Positions 35,066 to 44,086 of a stretch of DNA of 64,000 nt are shown in pieces. Location: the NCBI GenBank assembly GCA_964561605.1, contig CAZLQD010000053.1:62001-126000 (forward strand). The letters are read 5' to 3'. The notes under the pieces were generated by a model. That model ran no database searches. It had not been told where the DNA came from and saw nothing but the letters and a program-made list of their open reading frames with translations. Position numbers and translations under genes: made by a program. The first letter of the stretch is position 1. Each line of letters begins with the position of its first letter. Source of the stretch: JALUZX01 sp964561605. Its GTDB lineage: Bacteria > Planctomycetota > UBA1135 > JALUZX01.

Positions 35066-36013
35066 GTGGAAGCCCTCTCCCAGAAAAGCCGGCCTTCTCC
35101 GGGACTTCCCTGGAGGTGGAAACTCTGGGGGCTCCTTCTCCTCTCCATCCTCGGGATCAGCACGGCGGCTCCCCTGATCCGCCTCTCCCACGCCCCGCCG
35201 CTCTCCCTGGCCTTCTGGAGGATGGCCTTCTCCTCCCTCCTCATGGGGGTCTTCTGGGCCGCCCGGGCGGGCAGGGAACCCGCTTCCTTCGGCCCCGGGA
35301 GTAGAGGCAAAAAGATCCTCCTCCTGGCCCTTTCGGGTTTCTTCCTGGGAGTCCACTTCGCCCTGTGGGTCCTGTCCCTCTCCTTCACCTCCGTGGCCGT
35401 CTCGGTGGTCCTGGTGAACACCCAGCCCGTCTTCGCCGCCCTTCTCGCCTGGCTCTTCCTGGGCGAAGCCCCGGCGAAGCGCCAGGCCTGGGGAATCGCC
35501 GTGGCCCTGGCAGGCGTCACCTTGCTGGGCCTGACCCAGGGAAGCTCCCCAGGCGGCCCGAAGGGGAGCCTCCTGGCCCTGGGGGGAGCCCTTTCGGGGG
35601 CCTCCTACTACGTGGTGGGAAGGAGCCTCCGCCCCAGGATGGGGCTCTGGGCCTACGTGACGCCTGTCTACGCCGGAGCGGGTCTACTCCTCCTCCTGGC
35701 GGCCCTGGCCTTCCAGGCCCCCCTGGGGCCTTTCCCCCCCCGGGAGTGGCTCATCTTCGCCGCCCTGGCGGCGGCCCCCACCCTCTTCGGCCACACCCTC
35801 CTCAACTGGGCCCTCCGCTGGCTTCCCGCCCCGGTGGTGAACCTGGTCGCCCTGGGCGAACCCGTCGGGGCCTCCTTCCTGGCGGCGGTCCTCCCTTCCA
35901 TCGGGGAGGTTCCCCGGGCCTCCACCTTCCTCTTCGGGGGAGTGATCCTGGCGGGGATCTTCCTCGCCCTGGGAAGGCCCCCCGCCGTCGCCGGAGGGGA
36001 AGGCCGGGGTTGA
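35066..36013 (+). CDS. EamA/DMT-family transporter
   Basis: 315 residues from GTG 35066. The in-frame GTG at 34955 would overlap the divergent gene's start and add an unlikely Gly/Pro-rich lead, so I reject it. About ten hydrophobic segments in two EamA repeats of five helices are visible. The first repeat contains SLSFTSVAVSVVLVNTQPVFAALLAWLFLGE and the second APVVNLVALGEPVGASFLAAV, both typical of the family. It exports or imports small metabolites; the substrate cannot be told. No ribosome site is obvious, so the exact start is uncertain. Confidence 0.8.
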   Translation: MEALSQKSRPSPGLPWRWKLWGLLLLSILGISTAAPLIRLSHAPPLSLAFWRMAFSSLLMGVFWAARAGREPASFGPGSRGKKILLLALSGFFLGVHFALWVLSLSFTSVAVSVVLVNTQPVFAALLAWLFLGEAPAKRQAWGIAVALAGVTLLGLTQGSSPGGPKGSLLALGGALSGASYYVVGRSLRPRMGLWAYVTPVYAGAGLLLLLAALAFQAPLGPFPPREWLIFAALAAAPTLFGHTLLNWALRWLPAPVVNLVALGEPVGASFLAAVLPSIGEVPRASTFLFGGVILAGIFLALGRPPAVAGGEGRG

Positions 36014-36065
36014 TCCCGGCGCGGAGGGAAGGATCATGGGCCCCACACCCATCCAGGAGGTTTCC

Positions 36066-37055
36066 ATGCCCCGACACGAGCCTCACGAAATCTCGAGGCG
36101 CCGCTTCCTCCGGCTCCTCGGCGCAGGGGGCGCCTGCCTCTCCCTCGTCCCCGGCCGTCCCTCCCTCTTCCCCGCCCCGGGGAAAGAGGAAAACCCCATC
36201 CTGGTCTTCGGAGCCGTGGCGGACGCCCAGTACGCCGACGCCCCCCCCAAGGGGACCCGTTTCTACCGCCGTTCCCCGGCGAAACTGGCCCGGGCGGTGA
36301 AGGAACTCGACCGCCACGACCTGGACTTCTCCATCCACCTGGGGGATTTCATCGACCGGGACTTCCGGAGCTTCGACAAGATGGTTCCGATCTGGAATTC
36401 CTCGAGGAGCCCGGCCTTCCACGTCCTGGGGAACCACGATTTCCAGGTGAAGGACGCCGAGAAGGCCCGGGTGGTGGAGAGACTCGGCCTGGACATCCTC
36501 GGTCCCGGGAAGGGGTACTACTCCTTCCGGCTGAAGGGCTGGAGGTTTTTGGTCCTGAACGGAAACGCCTCCAGCCTCCAAGCCCATCCCAAGGGTTCCA
36601 GGGCCCACCAGGAGGCCGTGAAGACCCTGGAGGCCCTGAAGAGGAAGAAGGCTCCCAACGCCATGCCCTGGAACGGGGCCCTGGGAAAGGCCCAGTGGGC
36701 CTGGCTCCGGAAGGAGCTGGACCGGGCCGCCGGGAAGAAGGAGAAGGTGATCCTCTTCTCCCATTTCCCCGTATATCCACCCAACGTGCACAACCAGTGG
36801 GACGACAAGGAGGTGGTGAAGCTCCTGGACGGGAGGGAGGAGGTCTTCGCCTGGATCGACGGGCACAACCACGCCGGGAACTACGGGTTCCACGGAGGAG
36901 TCCACTACCTGAACCTGCCCGGAATGGTGGAGACCAAGGACACCACGGCCTTCGCCAGGATCGAGATCCACCGGGACTACTTGAAGGTCGTTGGTTACGG
37001 CAGGACGCCTTCCCGGAAGCTCCCCCGGGGCGAAGAGTGGGAGGCCCGCCGATGA
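36066..37055 (+). CDS. Tat-exported metallophosphoesterase, ADP-ribose/CDP-alcohol diphosphatase-like
   Basis: 329 residues. ATG 36066 is preferred over 36036 because AGGAGG lies 5 bases upstream. A twin-arginine signal (ISRRRFLRLLGAGGACL) directs export. Calcineurin-like metal motifs are AVADAQYAD, SIHLGDFIDRD, VLGNHDF, LFSHFPVY and DGHNHAGNYG. The spacing with QYAD and YRRSPAKLARAVKELD resembles Mn-dependent ADP-ribose/CDP-alcohol diphosphatase. It probably hydrolyses a phosphodiester or pyrophosphate in the periplasm. The stop overlaps the start of the next gene (ATGA). Confidence 0.82.
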   Translation: MPRHEPHEISRRRFLRLLGAGGACLSLVPGRPSLFPAPGKEENPILVFGAVADAQYADAPPKGTRFYRRSPAKLARAVKELDRHDLDFSIHLGDFIDRDFRSFDKMVPIWNSSRSPAFHVLGNHDFQVKDAEKARVVERLGLDILGPGKGYYSFRLKGWRFLVLNGNASSLQAHPKGSRAHQEAVKTLEALKRKKAPNAMPWNGALGKAQWAWLRKELDRAAGKKEKVILFSHFPVYPPNVHNQWDDKEVVKLLDGREEVFAWIDGHNHAGNYGFHGGVHYLNLPGMVETKDTTAFARIEIHRDYLKVVGYGRTPSRKLPRGEEWEARR

Positions 37056-39241
37056 GGAAGGGAAGAAAGAGAGATTCCGCACCGGGCCTCCTCCTTGCGG
37101 CCCTCCTCCTTTCCGCCCCCCTTCTTCGCGGGGTGCCCCCCAGGCCCCTTGCGAAGGAGGGAAAGGGCTACCTCCTCCAGGTGGGCCCCCTCGAGGTTCT
37201 CCGCCTGGAGGGGACCCCCTACGAGAGGGGGTTCCAGCAGGGCCGGTTGATGAGGGAGCGGGTGAGGACCCTGGTGAAACGGGTCCTCCTCATCGCCGGG
37301 AGCACCACCCCAGGAACGAAGGGTCTTCCCTCGGGCGCCCTGGCCGAGGCCCTCGCGAGGACCTCCCCCTTCCTGGAGAAGGCCTGGCTGGAGGAGCTCC
37401 GGGGGCTGGCCGACGGTGCGGGCCTTCCCTTGAAGGAGGTGCAGGAGGCGAACATCTTCCCCGAGCTGTTCCATTGCAGCGGTTTCGCCCTCATGGGAAA
37501 GGCGACCCGGGACGGAAGGCTCCTCCACGGCCGCATCCTGGACTACATGACCGGGGCGGGACTCCAGGAGGCAGCCGTGGCCGTCGTGGAGGTCCCCCGA
37601 AAGGGCATCCCCTTCCTGAACGCAGGCTTCGCCGGTTTTCTTGGCTCCGTAACCGGGATGAACGCCCTGGGGATCTCCGTCGGGGAGATGGGCGGCCGGG
37701 GTGAAGGAAAGTGGGACGGCACCCCCATGGCCTTCCTGGTCCGGAAGGTCCTCGAGGAAGCCCGGACCCTGGAGGAAGCCCTGGAGATCTTCCGCAAATC
37801 CAAACGGACCTGCGAATACTACTACGTCGTCTCCGACGGGAAGATCCCCGACGCCCGGGGACTCTACTGCACCCCCACGGTCTTCCAGGTCCTGGCCCCC
37901 GGGAGGCCCCACCCCCTCCTGCCCGTCCCGCCCGTGGAGGACGCCGTCCTCATGAGCAGGGGAAAGAGGCTCCTTGCCTTGAGGTCCCGGGTCCTGGAGG
38001 GGTTCGGTTCCTTCGGCGTGAAGGAGGCCCTGGCCCTGATGGAGCGGCCCGTCTCCATGAAGAGCAATCTCCAGTGCGCCCTCATGGATCCGGCCCTCCT
38101 CACGATCCACCTGGCCTACGCCGCCGACCCGGCCCGGACGGACCGTTTCCAGGCCTGCTTCCAGCCCTATACCCGGATCTCCCTGGCGGAGATCCTCGCC
38201 TGGAGGCCCCCTGCGGACTGGAAGCCCCCCTCCCGGCCCCCACGGGCCGGCAAGGGGGGAAGAAAGAGCTCTCCCCCATCCCCGCGAAAGGCCCCTCCCG
38301 GCCCGGAGACCCTCTCTGGGCGGATCCCGCCGGGTCTCACCAGGCCTCTCCCGCCCGAGAAGGACCCGGCCACGGCGGGGTTCCTGGAGAACTACCGCCT
38401 TCCTGCGAAGGGCTTCGCCTGGAAGGCCCGCCGGGTGGCCCTCTTCCACGGCTTCGACCAGTACGATCTCACCTTCCCCTCGCCCTTCCGCTCCCCCGAC
38501 CCGGAGAACAACACCGTCTCCTGCGAATTCTACCGTATCCGGGGGAAGGCAAAAAGGCCGGCCGTCATCGTCCTCCACATCCTGGACGGGAAGTTCCGGG
38601 TGGCCCGCCTGGTCTCCCGCTACCTGGCGGGAAGGGGCATGCACGCCCTCCTTCTCAAGATGGCCTACTACGGGCCCAGGCGCCCCAAGGATCCGGCGCG
38701 AAGGAAGAAACTCTCCCAGGACCTTCCCACCATGCTTTCCGGTGTCAGGCAAACGGTCCTGGACATCAGGAGAGCGGCTCTCCTGCTCTCCACCCTTCCC
38801 GAAGTGGACCCGGAAAGGATCTCCATCGCCGGAGTGAGCCTGGGCGGATTCCTGGCGGCCCTCGCCTCCGGCGTGGACGGCCGGTTTTACAGGACCGCCG
38901 TGGTCCTGGCCGGGGGGAGGATGGAGAAGGTCTTCCTGGGAAACTCCAAGGAGGCCCGCTCCATCAAGAGGTACCTCCTTTCCCGGGGGTTCACGGAGAA
39001 GAAGCTCCTCCGGGTCCTGGCCCCGATCGAACCCTGCCGTTACGCCCACAGGATCGACCCCTCCTCCCTCCTCATGGTGAACGCCGACAAGGACCCGGTG
39101 GTACCGGCCCTTTCCGCCCGGGCCTTCGCCGAGGCCGCCGGAAAGGGAGTGAAGATCCATTGGATCCACGGAGACCACTACTCCCTGATCTTCCAGGCCC
39201 TGCCGGTCCTGAAACTCCTGGGCGACCACCTGGACTCCTGA
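37052..39241 (+). CDS. Fusion of a peptidase C45-like Ntn hydrolase and an alpha/beta hydrolase
   Basis: 729 residues with a signal peptide (APGLLLAALLLSAPLLRGV). Residues of about 35-385 resemble the acyl-CoA:6-APA acyltransferase (C45) family: GTPYERGFQQGRLMRERV, then NIFPELFHCSGFAL with the presumed self-processing nucleophile Cys142, then GRLLHGRILDY and SVTGMNALGISVGEMG. A Pro/Lys-rich linker (385-440) leads to an alpha/beta hydrolase: nucleophile elbow GVSLGG with Ser596, then NADKDPVVP for the acid and IHGDHYS for the His. The first domain is an amidohydrolase or acyltransferase by family, the second an esterase or peptidase. If Cys142 cleaves itself, the N-terminal part including the signal peptide would be released. 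Coupled to the phosphoesterase gene. Confidence 0.8.
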   Translation: MRKGRKRDSAPGLLLAALLLSAPLLRGVPPRPLAKEGKGYLLQVGPLEVLRLEGTPYERGFQQGRLMRERVRTLVKRVLLIAGSTTPGTKGLPSGALAEALARTSPFLEKAWLEELRGLADGAGLPLKEVQEANIFPELFHCSGFALMGKATRDGRLLHGRILDYMTGAGLQEAAVAVVEVPRKGIPFLNAGFAGFLGSVTGMNALGISVGEMGGRGEGKWDGTPMAFLVRKVLEEARTLEEALEIFRKSKRTCEYYYVVSDGKIPDARGLYCTPTVFQVLAPGRPHPLLPVPPVEDAVLMSRGKRLLALRSRVLEGFGSFGVKEALALMERPVSMKSNLQCALMDPALLTIHLAYAADPARTDRFQACFQPYTRISLAEILAWRPPADWKPPSRPPRAGKGGRKSSPPSPRKAPPGPETLSGRIPPGLTRPLPPEKDPATAGFLENYRLPAKGFAWKARRVALFHGFDQYDLTFPSPFRSPDPENNTVSCEFYRIRGKAKRPAVIVLHILDGKFRVARLVSRYLAGRGMHALLLKMAYYGPRRPKDPARRKKLSQDLPTMLSGVRQTVLDIRRAALLLSTLPEVDPERISIAGVSLGGFLAALASGVDGRFYRTAVVLAGGRMEKVFLGNSKEARSIKRYLLSRGFTEKKLLRVLAPIEPCRYAHRIDPSSLLMVNADKDPVVPALSARAFAEAAGKGVKIHWIHGDHYSLIFQALPVLKLLGDHLDS

Positions 39242-39247
39242 AGCCCC

Positions 39248-40537
39248 ATGGAAATCTTCCAGATCCTGGCCGCCCTCTTCACCCTCACGGCCCTTTGCAG
39301 CTACGCCAACTACAAGTGGATCCGCCTGCCCACCACCGTGGGGGTCATGCTCCTCGCCCTGGTCTTCTCCCTCTCCCTGATCCTCCTGGACTTCCTGGGC
39401 CTGCCCTTCAAAGAACCGGCAAGACGCATCGTGGAGCAGATCGACTTCGACAAGACCGTGCTCCACGGCATGCTGAGCTTCCTCCTCTTCGCCGGCGCCC
39501 TCCACGTCAACCTGAACCACCTGGCCCGCCGGAAATGGACCATCGGGATCCTGGCCACCCTGGGGGTCTTCCTCTCCACCCTCCTGGTGGGTTTCTTCTC
39601 CTGGGCCGCCGCCGGGGCGGCGGGCCTGGAAGTGCCCTTCCTCACCTGCCTGGTCTTCGGTGCCCTCATCTCCCCCACCGACCCGATCGCCGTCATGGGC
39701 CTCCTCCGGTCCGCCGGGGCCCCGAAGGACCTGGAGACGACCATCACGGGGGAATCCCTCTTCAACGACGGGGTGGGCGTGGTGGTCTTCCTGGCCGTCC
39801 TGGCCCTCGCCGCCGGAGGGGAAGGCGTCACACCCGGGAAGGTGGGCCTCCTCCTCCTGGAGGAGGCCGCCGGGGGAATGGTCTTCGGCCTCCTCACCGG
39901 AGGCATCGCCTTCCTCCTCCTGAAATCGGTGGATTGCTACCAGGTGGAGATCCTCATCACCCTTGCCCTGGTCACCGGTGGTTACGCGACTGCGGAACTC
40001 CTCCACGTCTCCGCCCCCATCTCCACCGTCGTGGCGGGCCTGCTCATCGGAAACCACGGCAGGCTCTTCGCCATGTCGGAGAAGACCCGCCGCAACATCG
40101 ACACCTTCTGGGAGCTGGTGGACGAGATCCTGAACGCCCTCCTCTTCGTCCTGATCGGCCTGGAAGTCCTGGCCCTGGTCCTGGAGACCCCCTACCTCCT
40201 GGCGGGTTCCGCCGCTGTCCTCCTGGTCCTGTCGGCCAGGATTCTCAGCGTCTACGCCCCGATCGCCGTGCTCCGCCGCCTGGGCCGCACCTTCCCGGCG
40301 GGGACGGTCTCCATCCTGACCTGGGGAGGCCTCAGGGGAGGGATCTCCGTGGCCATGGCCCTCTCCCTGCCGGAAGGCCCCTTCCGGGACCACCTCCTCT
40401 CGGCCACCTACCTGGTGGTGGTCTTCTCCATCCTGGTCCAGGGGCCGACCATGCCCGCCCTGGTCCGGTTCTTCCACGACGGGGAAGGAGGCCCTCACCG
40501 GGAGGAACCATCGCCCGGGGAGGAAGGGGGGGCCTAG
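39248..40537 (+). CDS. Na+/H+ antiporter, CPA1 (NhaP-like) family
   Basis: 429 residues with about twelve hydrophobic helices. The CPA1 signature LVFGALISPTDPIAVMGLL contains the essential Asp pair region, and GESLFNDGVGVVVFL is the conserved N-D motif of the ion site. Later helices contain LTWGGLRGGISVAMALSLP, also diagnostic. It exchanges cytoplasmic Na+ (or K+) for protons. It starts 6 bp after the fusion hydrolase gene. The last base pairs CTAG are shared with the stop codon of the convergent gene. Confidence 0.9.
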   Translation: MEIFQILAALFTLTALCSYANYKWIRLPTTVGVMLLALVFSLSLILLDFLGLPFKEPARRIVEQIDFDKTVLHGMLSFLLFAGALHVNLNHLARRKWTIGILATLGVFLSTLLVGFFSWAAAGAAGLEVPFLTCLVFGALISPTDPIAVMGLLRSAGAPKDLETTITGESLFNDGVGVVVFLAVLALAAGGEGVTPGKVGLLLLEEAAGGMVFGLLTGGIAFLLLKSVDCYQVEILITLALVTGGYATAELLHVSAPISTVVAGLLIGNHGRLFAMSEKTRRNIDTFWELVDEILNALLFVLIGLEVLALVLETPYLLAGSAAVLLVLSARILSVYAPIAVLRRLGRTFPAGTVSILTWGGLRGGISVAMALSLPEGPFRDHLLSATYLVVVFSILVQGPTMPALVRFFHDGEGGPHREEPSPGEEGGA

Positions 40538-43500
40538 GGCCGCCGCCTCCGGCCCGGCCGGTTCCGCCCCCTCCCGGGCCTCCCCCTCCTTCGGCTGTTT
40601 CCGTCCCCCTTCGCCTCCGGCGAAGGACGGCCCTTCTCCTTCTTCACGGAGATTTTCAGGAAGGTCGGGGCACCGGGCCCAAGGGTGCAGGCGACCTCCT
40701 TCCTTCCGTAACCTCCCGCAAAGACCATGACCCGGACCTCTCCCTCCTGGAGGTTCTTCAGGAAGACCCTTCCCTTCTCGTCGGTCCGGGCGAAGGCCGA
40801 ACTCCTCCTCCGCCTGGAGCCCGGAACGGAAGGACCCGAGGGCCGCACGGCGACGAAGGCCCTGGGAACGGGCTTCCCCGTCCCGGCCTCCACCACCTGG
40901 ACCCGGAGATCGCACACGGTCCAGGAGAAATCCCTGTGGGTCACCCGGCCCTGGTAGACCTGGATGGGCCCGAAGTAGTAACGGCGCCGGTCCCTTCCCC
41001 GGATCTCCACCGAATAGGAGCCCTGGGGAACCCCTTCGATCTTGTAGCGCCCGTCCTTCTTCGTCCGCCCGTCGAAGGTCGAGGAGAAACCCTGGGAAGA
41101 GGGATCGAGGCCGCCCCCTTCGCGGATCCTCCTGAGGCGGACCCGGGCCCCCGGAAGAGGCAGGCCGTTCCGGAGGACCAGTCCCTCCACCGCTCCTATG
41201 GGCCAGGTCAGGGCGACCTGGACGGTACCCCCTGCCGGGACGTCCACCTTCCCCAGGGGGATCCAATCCCGCCCGCGGATACTCCCTTCCACTTTGTAGG
41301 AGCCGGCGTCCAGGTCGGGGAAGAAGAAGACTCCCTGGAGGTCCACTTCGGCCCAGGGACCTCCTCTGCGGAACCGGCTCGGCCCGCCCCTCCTTCCCTC
41401 CCGGGGACGGCTCTCCCCGCTGGAAAGGGAAACCAGCCTGACCCTGTAACCCGCCGCCGGAACTCCTCCCTTGAAAAGGGTCCCCGTCAAGGCCCCCCAG
41501 AGGGGCCGGAAGAGGGGAACCTGGACCCGGACCTCTTCCCCCTTCCCGAGTTTCACCTTCACCTGCCCCTGGGTGGAATCCCCGCCCATGGCCCGGAAGA
41601 AGGCCCGGAACATCCGCCTGGGATCCATGTCGCCGGCGAACAGGGTCCACTCTCCAGGGGTGAGCCCCTCCAGGACGAAACGGCCCCGGTCGTCCACGGC
41701 GGTGATGTGGGGGCGCCTGTCGGGTCCGAAGGCGGCGACGGTGATCGCCGCGAGCTCCTCCGGCCTCCAGCCGGTCACTTCGCCCTCCACCCGGGCCCCC
41801 GGAGGCAGGAGGACCTCCACGGGAGGGGGATTCTTTCCGGATTCCAGGTTTACGGTCTTACTGAATCCGAGGCCGTACTTCCCCCCCGCCGCCGCCAGGT
41901 ACCACTTGCCGGGCGAAAGCCCGGTGATCTGGAAGGTCCCGTCCCGGCCGGTGACGTCGCTCCATCTCCCCCCCCGGAAGCGCACCATCCCCCGGAAGGA
42001 CCGGCCCTTTCCCTCCAAGGGGGATGTGCCGCGGACGGCCATGACCCGGATTCCCGCCAGGGGTTCGCCCGAATCCTCCGCCAGGACCTTGCCCTCCAAG
42101 GACAGCACCCGTTCCAGGGCGAGGGTGATTCCCTGGAGGGAATTCCCCTTGGAGATTTTCAGGGGCCCCGACTGCTTCCTCAGGAAACCTGGAGCCTCCA
42201 CTTCGATCCGGTAGGTCCCGGCAGGGAGCCCCCCGATCCGGAAGTTCCCGCCGGGATGGCGTGCAGCCTTGGGCCGCCTGGGCCGCATCTCGCCCATGAC
42301 CCGCATCTTCACCCTCTCCATGGGGTCGGGCCTCCTCCCCTGGCCTGGGCCGGAAGGAAGGAATCTCCGGAACCTCTCCAAAAGCCCGGGGGGAAGGTTC
42401 CCTCCTCTCCGCCGGAGACGGTCCAACATCTCCTGGATCCTCCGGGCCCGGGCCGGATCCGGCCGGCCGCTCCCGGAGGTTTCAGGCCTGCCGCCCCGGG
42501 GCCTGGCGTTCCCGGAAGATCCGGACCTGCCGCCCCGGGGCCTGGCGTTCCTGTTCCCGGCCCGGGAAGGACGGACCCTGTTCCCCCACCTTCTTCCATT
42601 GGAGGAGGAGGCCCGAAAGGAAGAGGAGAGGCGCAACTCGTCCTCGATCCTTTTGCGCACCTGGGGGGGAAGGGGAGGAATCCCATCACCGGAAAGAGCC
42701 GTGGGATAGACCAGGAGGGAGTAGACCTCCACAGGTTCCCCCCGGGCGTCCACGACCCTCCCTTCCAGGGAGGCACCTTTTCCAAGAGTGAAGGAGAGAG
42801 GCCCCGGCGGCGGAGTCTTTGGGCCGAGACTCGCCCATTGGAAGGAGGGCATCCATCCCTCGGCGCCGGCCATGACCAGGTAGTCTCCCGCCGGGAGGGC
42901 GGGAAGGGCGAACTTCCCTCCCTTGTCGGTCCGGGCCTGAAGGACGGGACCCCAGGCGGGCCGCCCGTTCCCTCTACCGAAACTGATGGCCCTGACCTGG
43001 GCCCCGGCGAATGGCTTCCCTTCCAGGGACAGGACCTGGCCTTCCAGGCGATATCCAGGTGGAAGGACGATCCGGATCCCGTCCTGGACCGTTCCGTCCT
43101 GGACACGGATCAAGGGGGTCCTGGCGGAAGGATGGGCGGGGTGGGCGGCCCGGAGTTTTCCTTCCCCCCGGGGAACGTGTACCAGGCGGAAGGCGCCCGA
43201 GGGGCCGGTCAGGGCCTGGAATGGAGGGGTCCCGCCGTTTCCCCCCCTCCTGCGGAAGAAGGCTCCCCTTCCGAAGGCCTCCCAAGTGACCTGGGCGCCA
43301 GGAAGGGGATTCCCGTCCCGGTCCAGGACGTATCCCGCCAGGATCCCTCCCGCCCCCATGACCAGGTCCCCCACCTTCACTTCCGGTCTGCCCGGCCGGG
43401 CTATGCCGCTCTTCCCGACGGGGGCCAGGCCCTCTTTCCGGGCCAGGACCTCCCAAAAAGTGGGGAGCCTTCCCAGGAGCCGGACCTGGAAGGTCCCGTC

Positions 43501-43893
43501 CGTTCCCGTCTCGGCCGCCGCCGAAACAGGGCCGCCCCGCCCGCCCCGGCGCCTTCCCGAGAGGGTGACGACGACCTTCACCGATGGAATGGGAACCCCC
43601 CCGGAGGTGACCACCCTTCCGCGGAAGGTCAGGTTCCCGGGCGTGCCCCTGCCCAGGTCCAGGGTTCCCAGGTCCACCCTGGAGGGGTCCTCGCCATCCT
43701 GGGTCTCATCCCGGGGAGTGAAGGGATCGGCCGCGCCGGAGGGATCCTGGAAGGAGTCTTCGGGAAGGCCCGGCAAGGCCGGCTCCAGGCCCGCCACGGC
43801 GGGCTCCACCCCTCTACCCGAGAGGACCAGGAAAGCGGTCCCCCCCAAGAGGACCACCAGGAGCGCGAGAAGGAGAGTCCTGCCTTTCCACAT
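40534..43893 (-). CDS. Large membrane-anchored protein of repeated carboxypeptidase-regulatory-like domains
   Basis: 1119 residues. An N-terminal helix (LLLALLVVLLGGTAFLVL) is a signal or anchor. About ten transthyretin/Cna-B-like beta domains follow. Each has the frame x-G-x-V-x-D/L-x-G-x-P-hydrophobic-xGAxV ... T-D-x-x-G-x-F ... hydrophobic-PxGxY, for example LAGYVLDRDGNPLPGAQVTW and LEGKVLAEDSGEPLAGIRV. A basic Arg/Gly/Asn-rich insert sits near residues 430-520 and contains a 13-residue tandem repeat. The C-terminus is also very basic (RRRGRPGRGRNRPGRRRRP). It may be a surface stalk; no enzymatic domain is seen. Isolated gene, convergent with the antiporter. Confidence 0.8.
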   Translation of the reverse strand: MWKGRTLLLALLVVLLGGTAFLVLSGRGVEPAVAGLEPALPGLPEDSFQDPSGAADPFTPRDETQDGEDPSRVDLGTLDLGRGTPGNLTFRGRVVTSGGVPIPSVKVVVTLSGRRRGGRGGPVSAAAETGTDGTFQVRLLGRLPTFWEVLARKEGLAPVGKSGIARPGRPEVKVGDLVMGAGGILAGYVLDRDGNPLPGAQVTWEAFGRGAFFRRRGGNGGTPPFQALTGPSGAFRLVHVPRGEGKLRAAHPAHPSARTPLIRVQDGTVQDGIRIVLPPGYRLEGQVLSLEGKPFAGAQVRAISFGRGNGRPAWGPVLQARTDKGGKFALPALPAGDYLVMAGAEGWMPSFQWASLGPKTPPPGPLSFTLGKGASLEGRVVDARGEPVEVYSLLVYPTALSGDGIPPLPPQVRKRIEDELRLSSSFRASSSNGRRWGNRVRPSRAGNRNARPRGGRSGSSGNARPRGGRPETSGSGRPDPARARRIQEMLDRLRRRGGNLPPGLLERFRRFLPSGPGQGRRPDPMERVKMRVMGEMRPRRPKAARHPGGNFRIGGLPAGTYRIEVEAPGFLRKQSGPLKISKGNSLQGITLALERVLSLEGKVLAEDSGEPLAGIRVMAVRGTSPLEGKGRSFRGMVRFRGGRWSDVTGRDGTFQITGLSPGKWYLAAAGGKYGLGFSKTVNLESGKNPPPVEVLLPPGARVEGEVTGWRPEELAAITVAAFGPDRRPHITAVDDRGRFVLEGLTPGEWTLFAGDMDPRRMFRAFFRAMGGDSTQGQVKVKLGKGEEVRVQVPLFRPLWGALTGTLFKGGVPAAGYRVRLVSLSSGESRPREGRRGGPSRFRRGGPWAEVDLQGVFFFPDLDAGSYKVEGSIRGRDWIPLGKVDVPAGGTVQVALTWPIGAVEGLVLRNGLPLPGARVRLRRIREGGGLDPSSQGFSSTFDGRTKKDGRYKIEGVPQGSYSVEIRGRDRRRYYFGPIQVYQGRVTHRDFSWTVCDLRVQVVEAGTGKPVPRAFVAVRPSGPSVPGSRRRRSSAFARTDEKGRVFLKNLQEGEVRVMVFAGGYGRKEVACTLGPGAPTFLKISVKKEKGRPSPEAKGDGNSRRRGRPGRGRNRPGRRRRP
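42487..42551. repeat. 39-bp tandem repeat inside the regulatory-domain protein gene
   Basis: Two identical 26-base blocks (42487-42512 and 42526-42551) lie 39 bases apart and encode two copies of NARPRGGR followed by SGSSG or PETSG. It is a coding minisatellite in the basic linker, not a CRISPR or mobile element. Confidence 0.7.
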
Positions 43894-44086
43894 ACTGTGT
43901 TCTCCTTGCCCCCCCTGGGGGACTTCGGGGAAAATGCCCCTTCGGGGCGCAGGAACAACTTAAGGGAAAGCCGGGTCCCTGGGGCCCGGTTCTTGAATTT
44001 CTAACGAGAACTTGACGGAAAGCCGGGGGTTGTCCCGGCCATGTATCCGGGGGCGGGGCCCGGAAAGCCCCCGCGGAGGCTCGGCC
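43894..44086. other. Divergent intergenic region with two hairpins
   Basis: A 193-base gap between the regulatory-domain gene (minus) and the KaiC-like gene (plus). A perfect GCCCC-TTC-GGGGC hairpin (43936-43948) lies in the presumed leader of the minus gene. A second, CCGGGTCCC/GGGGCCCGG, lies around 43971-43989. An AT-rich stretch at 43990-44010 is the likely promoter zone, but I see no convincing -35/-10 pair on either strand. Confidence 0.35.

Noticed and set aside
42487..42551. CRISPR-like direct repeat
   Set aside because: Only two copies, in frame, encoding a repeated peptide; no spacer array.
43936..43989. Rho-independent terminators before the KaiC-like gene
   Set aside because: The stems have no T-run on either strand and lie upstream of both divergent genes.
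37711..44004. 2097-codon open frame on the plus strand
   Set aside because: It runs across three real genes in another frame, is Pro/Gly/Arg-rich and has no recognisable motif.
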